Notes: generated from the letters alone by a model not told the origin. Shown: positions 23,231 through 32,351, counted from the stretch's first letter. The stretch: 38,695 nucleotides of DNA from Alphaproteobacteria bacterium (GCA_016869715.1 VGDM01000021.1:1-38695); one strand, 5' to 3'. A program made the numbers and translations.

Positions 23231-24301
23231 GTGCTGGCTCAACCACCTCCTTTGCGGCTGGATGATTATGATTTCATCTTGCCTGAACATTTGATCGCGC
23301 AGGCGCCCATCCGCCCGCGTGATGCTGCGCGCATGCTTGTGGTGCGCCCGGATGGCGTGGAAGATCGCGGCGTGCGCGATCTGCCCGCATTGCTTGGCGC
23401 CGGCGATGTCATGGTGGTGAATGATACGCGCGTGATCCCCGCGCGGCTGCATGCGCGGCGCGGTCAGGCGCGGGTTGAAATTATGCTGAACCGGCATGAG
23501 AAAGCGGGCATTTGGCATGCGCTGATCCGCAATGCCCGCCGCCTCAAGCCCGGCGATGAGATCGTGATTGAAGGTGCGGAGGATTGCACCGCGCGCGTGT
23601 TGGATGATCCAGAAGGCGGCGCCGCGCGGCTTGATTTCGGCCCGGATCAGGCGCGGCTCGCGGCTGCTTTGGAAAAGGCCGGTGAGGTTCCCCTGCCGCC
23701 CTATATCAGCCGCCCCGAAGGCCCAACCACTGAAGATACCAGCGATTACCAAACGATTTTCGCGCGTCGGCCTGGTGCTGTCGCCGCCCCCACGGCAAGT
23801 CTGCATTTCACCGAGGCGCTGCTGCACGCACTCGATGCGCGCGGTGTTGCGCGCGTGACCGTCACGCTCCATGTCGGCGCCGGCACCTTTCTGCCGGTGC
23901 GCACCGATGATGCGCGGGCGCACAAATTGCACGAAGAATGGGGTGAGATCACCCCAGAGGCCGCCGTACACCTGAACGCCGTGCGCGCGGCGGGCGGGCG
24001 TATTATCGCCATCGGCACCACCGCCTTGCGCTTACTGGAAAGCGCGGTACGCCCGGATGGCAGCATTGCGCCCTTTCGTGGTCTCACGAATTTGTATTTG
24101 TTGCCAAGCCATGAATTCCGCAGCGCCGATGCGTTGATGACGAATTTCCACCTGCCGCGTAGTACGCTTTTCATGCTGGTTTGCGCCTTTGCCGGTGATC
24201 AGCTTATGCGCGCGGCCTATAACCATGCCATCGCGCAACAATATCGCTTCTATTCCTACGGCGATTCATCCCTGCTGCTTCGCGCGGGTGTTGTTGCATG
24301 A
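23231..24301 (+). CDS. queA: tRNA preQ1(34) S-adenosylmethionine ribosyltransferase-isomerase
   Basis: A 356-residue QueA, which transfers and isomerises the ribosyl moiety of S-adenosylmethionine onto preQ1 in tRNA to give epoxyqueuosine. Family blocks are [20 protein letters not shown] near the start, [55 protein letters not shown] and [13 protein letters not shown]. Length is normal for the family. The start is GTG 23231, or less likely TTG 23252, which would start at MRLDDYDF; neither has a visible Shine-Dalgarno and a strong hairpin lies immediately upstream. First gene of the queuosine operon; its stop overlaps tgt as ATGA. Confidence 0.96.
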   Translation: MLAQPPPLRLDDYDFILPEHLIAQAPIRPRDAARMLVVRPDGVEDRGVRDLPALLGAGDVMVVNDTRVIPARLHARRGQARVEIMLNRHEKAGIWHALIRNARRLKPGDEIVIEGAEDCTARVLDDPEGGAARLDFGPDQARLAAALEKAGEVPLPPYISRPEGPTTEDTSDYQTIFARRPGAVAAPTASLHFTEALLHALDARGVARVTVTLHVGAGTFLPVRTDDARAHKLHEEWGEITPEAAVHLNAVRAAGGRIIAIGTTALRLLESAVRPDGSIAPFRGLTNLYLLPSHEFRSADALMTNFHLPRSTLFMLVCAFAGDQLMRAAYNHAIAQQYRFYSYGDSSLLLRAGVVA

Positions 24302-25422
24302 CACTTTCCTGGCAGCATGAAGGCCAAGATGGCGCGGCGCGGGCGGGTGTTTTGCACACCGCGCACGGCACGGTGCCCACACCCGTCTTCATGCCTGTTG
24401 GCACTGCCGGTACGGTCAAGGCCATGACCGCGGATGCGGTGCGCGCCACAGGTGCGCGCATGGTGCTGGGCAATACCTATCATTTGATGCTTCGGCCTGG
24501 CGCAGAACGTATCGCGTGGCTGGGCGGCCTGCATCGCTTCATGGATTGGCACGGGCCAATCCTGACGGATTCTGGCGGCTTCCAAGTCATGTCGCTGGCG
24601 GGTTTGCGTGAGATGGATGCGGATGGCGTTACTTTCCAAAGCCATGTGGATGGATCACGCCATCGCCTGACGCCGGAACGCAGTGTGGAAATCCAGCATC
24701 TGCTCGGCGCTGATGTCACCATGTGTTTTGATGAATGCACGCCCTTTCCTGCGACGCATGAACAGGCCGCGACATCCATGCGGCTTTCCATGCGCTGGGC
24801 GGCGCGCAGCCGCACAGCCTTTGTGCCGCGTGCGGGGCATGGCCTGTTCGGCATTGTCCAGGGCAGTGTTTTCGCTGATCTCCGCGCTGAAAGTGTCGCC
24901 GCACTCACCGATATCGGCTTTGAAGGCTATGCGGTGGGCGGGCTTGCGGTGGGTGAGGGGCAGGAAGCCATGTTCACCACTTTGGAATGCACCACGCCGC
25001 TACTACCGACCGAGATGCCACGTTATCTGATGGGTGTTGGCACGCCTTCCGATCTGATCGGCGCGGTGCGCCGCGGCATAGACATGTTCGATTGTGTAAT
25101 GCCAACGCGCTCCGGCCGCACCGGGCGCGCCTATACGCGGGGCGGCGTGATCAATATCCGCAATGCCCGCCATGCCGAGGATAATCGCCCGCTCGATCCC
25201 GGCTGCACCTGCCCCGCTTGTCGCAACCATTCGCGTGCCTATCTGCATCATCTATTCAAGGCGAATGAGATGCTGGGGCCCATGCTGTTGACGTGGCACA
25301 ATATCCAATTCTACCAGGATCTGATGGCGGAACTTCGCGCCGGCATCCTGGTGGGCGATCTCGCCGGCACTGCCGCGCGCATTGAAGCCGGCTGGCAGGC
25401 GGAAAAGGAAAATGCAGTATGA
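24298..25422 (+). CDS. tgt: tRNA-guanine transglycosylase
   Basis: A 374-residue bacterial Tgt that exchanges guanine-34 for preQ1 in tRNAs with GUN anticodons. Asp91 in [11 protein letters not shown] is the general acid/base; nucleophile Asp265 lies in [14 protein letters not shown]. Zinc ligands are Cys303, Cys305, Cys308 (CTCPAC) and His334, spaced as in the E. coli enzyme. VGGLAVGE in the middle is part of the substrate pocket. It overlaps queA and queF by four bases each, so it is translated from a shared transcript. Confidence 0.97.
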   Translation: MTLSWQHEGQDGAARAGVLHTAHGTVPTPVFMPVGTAGTVKAMTADAVRATGARMVLGNTYHLMLRPGAERIAWLGGLHRFMDWHGPILTDSGGFQVMSLAGLREMDADGVTFQSHVDGSRHRLTPERSVEIQHLLGADVTMCFDECTPFPATHEQAATSMRLSMRWAARSRTAFVPRAGHGLFGIVQGSVFADLRAESVAALTDIGFEGYAVGGLAVGEGQEAMFTTLECTTPLLPTEMPRYLMGVGTPSDLIGAVRRGIDMFDCVMPTRSGRTGRAYTRGGVINIRNARHAEDNRPLDPGCTCPACRNHSRAYLHHLFKANEMLGPMLLTWHNIQFYQDLMAELRAGILVGDLAGTAARIEAGWQAEKENAV

Positions 25423-25877
25423 GCGATCTTTCACATCTGACCCAGCTCGGCCAGGCCGCCCAGCAACCACAAAGCCCGGAACAGGCGGTGCTTGAACGTG
25501 TCGGCAATCCACATGCCGGCCTGCGATATTGCATCCGCTTTACGGCGCCGGAATTCACCTCACTCTGTCCACTCACGGGACAGCCAGATTTTGCGCATCT
25601 GGTGATTGATTACGTGCCGGATGCCTGGATTGTGGAAAGCAAATCGCTCAAACTTTATCTTGCATCCTTCCGTAATCATGGCGCTTTCCATGAAGCCTGC
25701 ACGCTTGATATTGCGCAGCGTCTGGTGGGCTTGCTCACGCCACATTGGCTTCGCATCGGTGGCTATTGGTATCCGCGCGGCGGCATCCCCATTGATGTCT
25801 TCTGGCAAAGCGGCGCGCCGCCGGAAGCGGTCTGGATTCCGGCGCAGGAAGTGCAGCCCTATCGTGGGCGCGGCTGA
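25419..25877 (+). CDS. queF: NADPH-dependent preQ0 (7-cyano-7-deazaguanine) reductase
   Basis: A 152-residue unimodular QueF of the T-fold superfamily that reduces the nitrile of preQ0 to the aminomethyl group of preQ1. Nucleophile Cys50 in [13 protein letters not shown] forms the thioimide with substrate, followed by Asp57. The NADPH/family motif ESKSLKLY lies at 73-80, and FRNHGAFHE with the conserved His-Glu at 91-92. It has the short length of the YkvM type rather than the two-domain E. coli type. ATGA overlap with tgt; its end overlaps the GTG start of queG by 14 bases. Confidence 0.96.
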   Translation: MSDLSHLTQLGQAAQQPQSPEQAVLERVGNPHAGLRYCIRFTAPEFTSLCPLTGQPDFAHLVIDYVPDAWIVESKSLKLYLASFRNHGAFHEACTLDIAQRLVGLLTPHWLRIGGYWYPRGGIPIDVFWQSGAPPEAVWIPAQEVQPYRGRG

Positions 25878-26901
25878 CGCCATCAGGGCAGAGGCTGAGC
25901 GCCTCGGCTTCCATGCCATCGGCTTCGCCCCGGCGCGGCTGGGGCCAGAGGCGCGCGAAAGGCTCCAGGAATTCCTCGCGGCCGGTATGCATGGCGGCAT
26001 GGGCTGGATGGAATCCCGCGCCGAACAACGCGCCGACCCGCGCGCATTATGGCCAGAAGCACGCAGTGTGATTGCGCTCGGCCTTTCTTATGCGCCTGAA
26101 ACAGATCCTCTGGAAAGCCTGGCTTGGCAGGACCGCGCTACAATCAGCGTTTATGCCCGCAATCGCGATTATCATGATGTGGTCAAGAAACGCCTGAAGG
26201 CTTTGGCGCATTGGATGGTGACGCGTTTCGCCAATGCCGGCGTCAAGGTTTTCGTCGATACCGCGCCGGTGATGGAAAAACCCCTGGCGCAACAAGCGGG
26301 TTTGGGCTGGCAGGGCAAGCATACCAATCTTGTTTCCCACACCCATGGGTCCTGGTTGTTCCTCGGTGAGATTTACACCACTCTAGATCTCTGCCCCGAT
26401 ACGCCTGAAGTGGATCATTGTGGCAGCTGCACGCGTTGCCTGGATATCTGCCCAACCAAGGCATTCCCCGCGCCCTATCGCCTGGATGCGCGGCGCTGCA
26501 TTTCCTACCTGACCATTGAACATCACGGCCCGATCCCGGAGGAATTTCGCAAACCGATGGGCAATCGCATCTATGGCTGTGATGATTGCCTCGCGGTTTG
26601 TCCCTGGAACAAATTCGCGGCTGTGCATGAGGAGCCCGCTTTTGCGCCACGCGCGGCGCTCACTGCGCCAAAATTGGCTGAACTCGCGATACTGGATGAT
26701 GCCGCCTTCCGCGCCATGTTTTCCGGCAGTCCCATCAAGCGCATCGGGCGGAATCGCTTCATCCGCAATGTGCTGATCGCGATTGGCAATTCTGCCGATC
26801 CCAGCTTACATGGCGCCGCGCGCGCACTTTGCACCGATGCCGATCCAGTGGTGGCAGAAGCCGCAGCCTGGGCCGCCGCGCAATTGGAACACACCGCATG
26901 A
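25864..26901 (+). CDS. queG: Epoxyqueuosine reductase
   Basis: A 345-residue cobalamin- and iron-sulfur-dependent QueG that reduces epoxyqueuosine in tRNA to queuosine, the last step. Asp132 in [20 protein letters not shown] is the presumed proton donor. Two 4Fe-4S clusters are provided by [12 protein letters not shown] (186-197) together with Cys212 (RCISYL) and CDDCLAVCP (239-247). A C-terminal HEAT-like region ends in [12 protein letters not shown]. The frame is open upstream to 25606, but that part lies under queF; GTG 25864 gives the family-typical N-terminus. Overlaps queC by four bases. Confidence 0.95.
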   Translation: MGAADAIRAEAERLGFHAIGFAPARLGPEARERLQEFLAAGMHGGMGWMESRAEQRADPRALWPEARSVIALGLSYAPETDPLESLAWQDRATISVYARNRDYHDVVKKRLKALAHWMVTRFANAGVKVFVDTAPVMEKPLAQQAGLGWQGKHTNLVSHTHGSWLFLGEIYTTLDLCPDTPEVDHCGSCTRCLDICPTKAFPAPYRLDARRCISYLTIEHHGPIPEEFRKPMGNRIYGCDDCLAVCPWNKFAAVHEEPAFAPRAALTAPKLAELAILDDAAFRAMFSGSPIKRIGRNRFIRNVLIAIGNSADPSLHGAARALCTDADPVVAEAAAWAAAQLEHTA

Positions 26902-27605
26902 TGCAGGAAAAAGCGCTCGTCCTTTTCAGCGGCGGGCAGGATTCTGCGACCTGCCTCGCCTGGGCCTTGGATCGTTTCGCAGAGGTCGAGACCATCGGCT
27001 TCGATTACGGCCAACGCCACCGGATCGAACTTGATATTCGCGATGCGTTTCGCGCGGCGCTTCTGCAAGCGCGCCCGGAATGGCAGGCGAAACTCGGCCC
27101 CGATCATCTGATCCGCCTTGATGCGCTTGGCCAGGTTTCCGATACCGCGCTCACCTCAGAAGCCACCATCGCCTTCAACGCCGATGGCCTGCCCAATACA
27201 TTCGTGCCGGGTCGGAACATGATTTTCCTGAGCTTCGCCGCCACCATCGCCTATCGTCGCGGCATCAAACATATCGTGGGCGGCATGTGTGAGACGGATT
27301 ACTCTGGCTATCCCGATTGCCGTGATGACACGATCAAGGCGCTGCAAGTGGCGCTCAACCTTGGCATGGATCGGCGCTTTGTCCTGCAAATGCCGCTGAT
27401 GTGGCTAGACAAGGCCGCGACCTGGCGGCTGGCGGAAAACCTGGGTGGCACGCCTTTGGTCACGGCGATCCTGGAACACACGCATAGCTGCTATTTGGGC
27501 GATCGCAGCCAGCGCCACCCTTGGGGCTATGGCTGCGGCACCTGCCCGGCCTGCGACTTGCGCGCCAAGGGCTGGGCGGCCTATGCAGCGCCGAAAACCC
27601 GATGA
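26898..27605 (+). CDS. queC: 7-cyano-7-deazaguanine (preQ0) synthase
   Basis: A 235-residue ATP-dependent QueC converting 7-carboxy-7-deazaguanine to preQ0 with ammonia. The PP-loop is [11 protein letters not shown] (9-19); [13 protein letters not shown] and [15 protein letters not shown] are family signatures. A zinc site is formed by Cys198, Cys213, Cys216 and Cys219 ([13 protein letters not shown]). The tandem ATGATG at 26898/26901 leaves a one-codon ambiguity; the first gives the ATGA overlap with queG. Its partners queD and queE are not in the window, so carboxydeazaguanine must come from genes elsewhere. Confidence 0.96.
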   Translation: MMQEKALVLFSGGQDSATCLAWALDRFAEVETIGFDYGQRHRIELDIRDAFRAALLQARPEWQAKLGPDHLIRLDALGQVSDTALTSEATIAFNADGLPNTFVPGRNMIFLSFAATIAYRRGIKHIVGGMCETDYSGYPDCRDDTIKALQVALNLGMDRRFVLQMPLMWLDKAATWRLAENLGGTPLVTAILEHTHSCYLGDRSQRHPWGYGCGTCPACDLRAKGWAAYAAPKTR

Positions 27606-28159
27606 ACCTCTCCCCCCGCCTTCAAGGCTTTGCCTTCCTGATCGGCTTCGCGCTCTGCATTCCCGCTGCCAATTGGATGATCGGGAAACCCGGCATCTTC
27701 TGTGTGCCGAATGGCTCCTGCCTCATTCCTGTAGTGCCCGGCATCATGGCGCCATCGGGCGTGCTGATGATTGGCTTGGCGCTTGTGCTCAGGGATTTGA
27801 TGCAGCGCCGCCTTGGCCTTACCTGGGCCTTTGTCGCCATCGCGGCGGGCGTTGTGCTTTCGGCTTTATTGGCTCCGCCGGCTTTGGTGCTGGCCTCAGC
27901 GGCGGCTTTCCTGCTGAGTGAATTCGCCGACTTGGCGATCTATACGCCGTTGCAAAAGCGCGGCCTGGTGCTGGCGGTGGCGGCAAGCGGCGCGATTGGT
28001 CTTGTGGTGGATAGCGTGGTGTTTTTGCTTCTCGCCTTTGGCAGCTTGGATTTCCTGGCCGGCCAAATCATCGGCAAGGCCTGGATGGTATTGCTGGCCT
28101 TGCCCTTCATTCATTGGCTGCGCCGGCATGATGCACGGCGCGGGATTCAGCCAGCCTGA
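27602..28159 (+). CDS. VUT-family (YhhQ-like) probable queuosine-precursor transporter
   Basis: A 185-residue integral membrane protein with about six hydrophobic segments. The diagnostic block is [20 protein letters not shown] (about residues 103-122), followed by [14 protein letters not shown] and GQIIGKAWM, as in YhhQ, which imports preQ0/preQ1 in E. coli. The ATG at 27602 overlaps the queC stop. Its place as the last gene of the que operon supports uptake of a 7-deazapurine so that salvage can bypass de novo synthesis. The exact ligand (preQ0, preQ1 or queuine) is not readable. The stop codon directly abuts the stop of the convergent Bug receptor gene. Confidence 0.9.
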   Translation: MNLSPRLQGFAFLIGFALCIPAANWMIGKPGIFCVPNGSCLIPVVPGIMAPSGVLMIGLALVLRDLMQRRLGLTWAFVAIAAGVVLSALLAPPALVLASAAAFLLSEFADLAIYTPLQKRGLVLAVAASGAIGLVVDSVVFLLLAFGSLDFLAGQIIGKAWMVLLALPFIHWLRRHDARRGIQPA

Positions 28160-29119
28160 TCAATCGGGGCGGATATTGAATTCGCGCACCACCGCGCCCC
28201 ATTTCGCCACTTCGCCATCCAGGAATCGCGCTAGCCCCGCAGGGTCAGAGAGCACCAGGCGCGCCTGCTGAGTTTGCGTCATTTGCGTGCGGATGCGTTC
28301 TTCCGAAAGCGTCTCCCGCAGCGCGTTATTCATGCGCGTCACCAGTTCCGCCGAGGTCCCGGCGGACGCGAAAACGCCCCACCATGCTTCAGCCTGCAAG
28401 CCGGGAAAGCCGCTTTCTTCCACCGTCGGCAAATCACTCAGCGCGGGCAGGCGTGCGGGACCAAATTGCGCCACTGCGCGGAAAGTGCCGGCAGCGATTT
28501 GACCCGCCACGAGCGCGGCGGAGCCGATCATCATATCCACCGTGCCCGCCATGGTGTCATTCACCGCAAGCCCACCGCTGCGATAGGGAATATGCGTGAG
28601 CCGCGTGCCGCTGCGTGCCTGGAACTGGATCATGGCGAGATGACCGATGGTGCCATTGCCGGTGGACCCAAAGGAAACGCCATCCGGCCGCGCCTTTGCC
28701 GCCGCCACCACATCGGCCAAAGACCGAAACGGCTTATCCGCGCGGCAGGCAATGACATAAGGCGCACCGCCAATCAGCATGACCGGGTCAAGATCACGCG
28801 TCAGGTTGAAGGGTAGATTGGCGAGCAGCGCCGGCATGGTTGCGTGGCTATCAAACGTCAATAACCAAGTCTGCCCATCGGGCCGCGCCTTGGCGACAAT
28901 GTCTGTCCCGATGGACCCCGCCGCGCCAGGACGGTTTTCCACCACAATCGATGCGCCAAGCCTTTGCATCAACCCTGGCGAAACCAGCCGCGCCACCGCA
29001 TCCGTGGACCCACCCGGCCCGAAGGGCACGACAATACGAATGGCATTGCCCTGCGCTTGGGCCGGCAGAATGCTGGCCGCAGCCAAACCACCCAATGCAG
29101 CACGACGTGTAAACTTCAT
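28160..29119 (-). CDS. Tripartite tricarboxylate transporter (Bug family) receptor 3
   Basis: A 319-residue Bug-type receptor. The N-terminus MKFTRRAALGGLAAASILPA has a double-Arg start reminiscent of Tat leaders, cleaved near AQA. The mature start is IRIVVPFGPGGSTDAVARLV, then IVVENRPGAAGSIGTDIVAK, DGQTWLLTFDSHA, HIPYRSGGLAVNDTMAGTVD and a C-terminal FLDGEVAKWGAVVREF. GGAGACGGG lies about 5 bases before ATG 29119. It is separated by 35 bases from the stop of the frameshifted DHPD-like gene and is the last gene of the amidase-side run. No TctAB genes nearby. Confidence 0.92.
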   Translation of the reverse strand: MKFTRRAALGGLAAASILPAQAQGNAIRIVVPFGPGGSTDAVARLVSPGLMQRLGASIVVENRPGAAGSIGTDIVAKARPDGQTWLLTFDSHATMPALLANLPFNLTRDLDPVMLIGGAPYVIACRADKPFRSLADVVAAAKARPDGVSFGSTGNGTIGHLAMIQFQARSGTRLTHIPYRSGGLAVNDTMAGTVDMMIGSAALVAGQIAAGTFRAVAQFGPARLPALSDLPTVEESGFPGLQAEAWWGVFASAGTSAELVTRMNNALRETLSEERIRTQMTQTQQARLVLSDPAGLARFLDGEVAKWGAVVREFNIRPD

Positions 29120-29154
29120 GATCCCGTCTCCATTTTTTGTTTGTGCCTATTCCA

Positions 29155-30101
29155 TCAAATCCAGCACGGAAGGATGAAACATTTCTCCGGCTCCATCTGC
29201 CGTGCCGCCAACCCATCTTCCAACGCATAGCGGATCATGGCGGCTGTCTCGTCTCGGTTGCGCTTAAAGCCATAAGGCCAGGGATTGCCACCAAAGATCG
29301 CGCTTTGCACTTCCGCCTCTGCCGCAATCCAGGGCAGCGATACGCGCAGCACATTCACCAGCGACAATTCCGCAAGCGACGCTGCCTTGGAAGCGCTGAA
29401 GGCGCGGAACAATTCCACCGGCAACCAAGGGTGGTGTTCCGCCACATCCTTGCGCACCGCTAGGCAATGCATGATCGGGAAAAAGCCCGAAGCGCGGAAC
29501 CAGTTTTCTTCTTCCCGCCGATAATCCGGGAAAAGCCGTGCAACTGGCGCGTTGCCCGTGTTGAAACAGGCGGGTGGGCGCGGCGCGATGAGCGCATCAA
29601 TCCGCCCGGTAGCCAAGGCTTCTTCCAGCGATTCCCCCATCGGCTTCACCTTGAAGCCATCAGGCAGCGTAATCGCGACACGTTCGCCACCGGTGCGCCA
29701 GGAAATGCCCTTCGTATCCACGGCGTAATGATCGCACAAAATGCCGCGCACCCAAAGCGCTGCGGTTTGCTGATATTCCGGCAGGCCGATCGCTCGCCCT
29801 GCCAAATCAGCCGCACTATTGATGCCGCGATCCGTGCGGATATAGATCGCCGAATGCCGAAAGGCGCGCGAAAGAAATACCGGCACGCCAATATAGGGCG
29901 CATCACCGCGCGCACTGGTGACAATATAGCTGCCCATGGAAAGTTCGGAGACATCAAAGGCACGATCCCGCAGCGCGGACGAAAAATATCCTCAGGTTCA
30001 CCAGGCAGGAAAGTGATGTCAGCGCCCGGCACCTTGAAACGCCCTTCTATCAAGGGGCGTGTACGATCGGTTGCGGTGCAGGCAAGGCTCAGGGAAATCA
30101 T
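29155..30101 (-). pseudogene. Frameshifted DHPD-like solute-binding-fold protein (or single-base assembly error)
   Basis: Two frames together make one family member. The N-terminal part from ATG 30101 reads MISLSLACTATDRTRPLIEG ... PGADITFLPGEPEDIF. The rest continues in another frame as SALRDRAFDVSELSMGSYIV and runs to TGA at 29155, including AADLAGRAIGLPEYQQTAALW and FGGNPWPYGF. The break is at a five-base T run on the coding strand (plus-strand A run 29982-29986). One extra T would restore a continuous product of about 315 residues. Both halves look otherwise unharmed, so a homopolymer sequencing error, recent mutation or slippage are all possible. Related to the intact gene at 11438. No signal peptide. 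Confidence 0.75.
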
Positions 30102-30108
30102 GGCAGGA

Positions 30109-30500
30109 TCAATTCGCCTTCATGCCGGAAATGCGAATGCCTTCCGCCTGGCGCGAGACATCCTCGCGCAAGAATGCGCCAAAGGCAGCTGCGGTCATTG
30201 GGTTCACCTCAGCGCCCGCCCGCAATTGCGCTTCACGCGTTGCTGGCAGAGACATCACACGATTGATTTCCGCATTCAGCCTTTCGATGATCGGTGCTGG
30301 GGTTTGCGCTGGCGCCATCACGCCAAGCCAGATGCTGGCTTCATAGCCGGGCAGGGCTTTCGCCACGGTCGGCGCGTCCGGCAAAAGCGGGCTGCGCCGA
30401 GGCCCAGTGGTGGCCAGTGCGCAATCTCCCCATAGGCCGCCCGTGCCGCATTCGGTTCACCCATTTCGTCAAAGGCTATGGTGGGTTCCGCCATCGCCTG
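30109..30500 (-). pseudogene. Decayed Bug-family receptor, C-terminal remnant
   Basis: The frame ending at TGA 30109 reads ALATTGPRRSPLLPDAPTVA, then GYEASIWLGVMAPAQTPAPI and FGAFLREDVSRQAEGIRISG, the unmistakable last third of a Bug receptor. It stops being readable at about 30420, where the preceding segment (TIAFDEMGEPNAARAAYGEI) continues in another frame one base off. Upstream of about 30500 no receptor sequence remains in any frame, so the signal peptide and first lobe are lost. The upstream limit given is approximate. It lies between the amidase terminator and the frameshifted DHPD-like gene. Confidence 0.7.
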
Positions 30501-30562
30501 ACCGACCTCCCGTTTTCGAGGACATCGGGTCAAAGGCCGCGCCACACAAGCGTGTGATGCGC

Positions 30563-30600
30563 AAAAACTGGGCCGGGCAGCACCTTATTGCCCGCCCGGC
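30563..30600 (-). terminator. Intrinsic terminator candidate after the amidase gene
   Basis: On the minus strand GCCGGGC and GCCCGGC (plus 30594-30600 and 30572-30578) form a 7-bp stem, followed four bases later by TTTTT (plus A run 30563-30567). It starts about 36 bases after the amidase stop. It probably ends the small-protein/amidase transcript before the decayed genes. Confidence 0.55.
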
Positions 30601-30635
30601 AGCCTTAAGCGCCCATTTCCTGGGCAGCGCCCCCT

Positions 30636-32045
30636 TCACAGCGCAGGGACGCGCTTGTGCCAATCCGTCACGCGCTGATAGGCATCAGCCACCGCCAGCA
30701 CCCGCGCCTCGGCAAAGGGGCGCGCGGCCAATTGCAGGCCAATCGGCAGGCGGCGATCATCAAAGCCACACGGTACGCTGATGGTCGGCAGGCCCAAATA
30801 ATTGAAGGGCCGCGTATTGGCCGAAACCGCCATGAAGCGTGACCAATTCGCCGCATCGGCATCAATATCCGTCTCAGCCAGGGTGGGCACACGGGTGCGC
30901 AGCGCCGGGGTCGCGACAATCTGGTGCCCAGCCATGGCCTCGGCGCAGAATTGGCGCAGCAGCGGGCCACGGCGCGACAGCGCTTCAATGTAGAGATGCG
31001 CCGGGATCGGGAAGCCACCATATAACCGGGACGACAGATGAATGGAATAATCCGCAGCCCTTTCGCGCATCCATTCGGCATGAATCGCCGCTGCCTCTGA
31101 CCGGCTGACCAGCGCGGTATAGGCCGCAATGGCGCGGAGTGATGGGCAAGACAGCCGCGTGATTTTCGCCCCGCGATCGCGCATGGCATCAAGCGCGGCA
31201 TCAAACGCCTTCACCACCACTTCATCGGCGCCATCGAAGAAATATTCCTGCGGCACGGCCACGGAAATGCCGCGCAAATCGCCGGTGAGCGCTGCCTCAT
31301 AATCCGGCACGGCTTCGCGCGCGCTGGTGGCATCGCGCGGATCATGGCCGGAAATCACCCGCATGAAGCGCGCCGCATCGCGCGCTGTCTGCACCAAAGG
31401 CCCTACATTATCAGCAGAAAATGACAGGGGCATCACGCCCGCCCGCGAAACCCGCGTTTGCGTGCCCTTGATCCCCGTGACACCGCAAATCGTCGCCGGC
31501 AGGCGGATGGAACCGCCCGTATCTGACCCAAGCGCGCCATAGAAAAACCGTGCCGCAACGCCCGCGCCAGAGCCTGAGGATGATCCGCCCGTGCAATAGC
31601 CATGCTGCCAAGGATTATGGCAATGGCCGAAATGCGCATTATGCCCGGTCGGGTTCTGGGCAAATTCCGCCATATTCAGCGTGCCCATATCAATCGCGCC
31701 CGCAGCATCCAGCCTTTCCAGCACGGTCGCGGTGACTTTGGGGGCGAAATCGCGCCGGATTTTTGATCCGCAGGTCGAGTCCTTCCCCGCGCGATAATAC
31801 ATATCCTTATGCATCATCGGCACACCGCCAAGCGGGCCGAGCGCCTTGCCCGCCTTGCGCGCGGCATCCATCACCGCCGCCTGCTCCAAGGCGCTATCGC
31901 GATCAAGCCTGATCACGGAATTCACCTTGCCATCATGCGCAGCAATGCGTGCCAGACAGCTTTCCGTGAGCGCAGTCGCCGTCACCTCACCACGCGCCAC
32001 CGCATCGGCAGCTTCCGTCATGGAAAGTTCATGCAGCGCGCTCAT
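30636..32045 (-). CDS. Amidase-signature family amidase
   Basis: A 469-residue amidase-signature enzyme. The Ser-cisSer-Lys triad is visible as Lys80 (MMHKDMYY), Ser155 in the GGSSSGSG loop and Ser179 in GSDTGGSIRLPA. Position and length fit GatA/AtzE/aryl-amidase relatives, but there is no gatB or gatC nearby, so it is not the tRNA amidotransferase. It hydrolyses a carboxamide in the cytosol; substrate unknown. Its start overlaps the stop of a 68-residue gene (ATGA), reminiscent of AtzG-AtzE or GatC-GatA arrangements in which a small partner stabilises the amidase. A terminator follows. Confidence 0.9.
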   Translation of the reverse strand: MSALHELSMTEAADAVARGEVTATALTESCLARIAAHDGKVNSVIRLDRDSALEQAAVMDAARKAGKALGPLGGVPMMHKDMYYRAGKDSTCGSKIRRDFAPKVTATVLERLDAAGAIDMGTLNMAEFAQNPTGHNAHFGHCHNPWQHGYCTGGSSSGSGAGVAARFFYGALGSDTGGSIRLPATICGVTGIKGTQTRVSRAGVMPLSFSADNVGPLVQTARDAARFMRVISGHDPRDATSAREAVPDYEAALTGDLRGISVAVPQEYFFDGADEVVVKAFDAALDAMRDRGAKITRLSCPSLRAIAAYTALVSRSEAAAIHAEWMRERAADYSIHLSSRLYGGFPIPAHLYIEALSRRGPLLRQFCAEAMAGHQIVATPALRTRVPTLAETDIDADAANWSRFMAVSANTRPFNYLGLPTISVPCGFDDRRLPIGLQLAARPFAEARVLAVADAYQRVTDWHKRVPAL

Positions 32046-32248
32046 GCATCCTTCTCCTGCTCGGCGCGGAGAGCCGCTTCAAAGCTGGAAGGTTCGTCTT
32101 CAAAAACCAGCGTCTCGCGCAAAGCCGCCAATTCCTTGAGCAGGCCAATGTGATCGGCCAGGCCAAGCCGCGCTGCCTCATTCGGGCATTCAACGCCACT
32201 CCATAGGCGGATGGCTTCCATGCTGGGGGGGATGGGATCGGGTTTCAT
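32042..32248 (-). CDS. Small amidase-coupled protein, 68 aa (AtzG/DUF4089-like candidate)
   Basis: ATG 32248 has a perfect AGGAGG 7 bases upstream and the stop overlaps the amidase start. The protein begins MKPDPIPPSMEAIRLW, has an amphipathic helix region LADHIGLLKELAALRETL, and ends in an acidic tail with EPSSFEAALRAEQEKDA. The spacing of a Leu-rich helix before an acidic E-P-x-x-F segment recalls AtzG/DUF4089 and GatC-like partners of amidases, but overall identity cannot be judged by eye. The longer frame upstream to 32482 is a shadow of the divergent enolase gene. A structural partner role for the amidase is inferred. Confidence 0.65.
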   Translation of the reverse strand: MKPDPIPPSMEAIRLWSGVECPNEAARLGLADHIGLLKELAALRETLVFEDEPSSFEAALRAEQEKDA

Positions 32249-32305
32249 GCCTGTACCTCCTGCGGTCGCGCATGCTGCGACGGGAGAGAAGTCTTTGCAA
32301 ATACG

Positions 32306-32320
32306 CTGCCACAGTGGCAG
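32306..32320. promoter_or_regulatory. Perfect dyad in the divergent promoter region
   Basis: CTGCCAC and GTGGCAG flank a single central A, giving a 15-base perfect palindrome. It lies in the 103-base gap between the divergent amidase-side operon (start 32248) and the enolase-superfamily gene (start 32352). The geometry suits a dimeric repressor or activator, for example of the GntR or LacI type, controlling both directions. No regulator gene is present in the window. Confidence 0.4.
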
Positions 32321-32351
32321 GCTGCGCCCCAGCAAGCATGAGGATCGCCGC

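Noticed and set aside
22829..23971. 380-codon minus-strand open frame across the Bug receptor end and queA
   Set aside because: It spans two real plus-strand genes and their intergenic hairpins, so it cannot be a gene.
25606..25863. Upstream extension of the queG frame
   Set aside because: This part lies fully inside queF and reads as nonsense for the QueG family; GTG 25864 gives the proper N-terminus.
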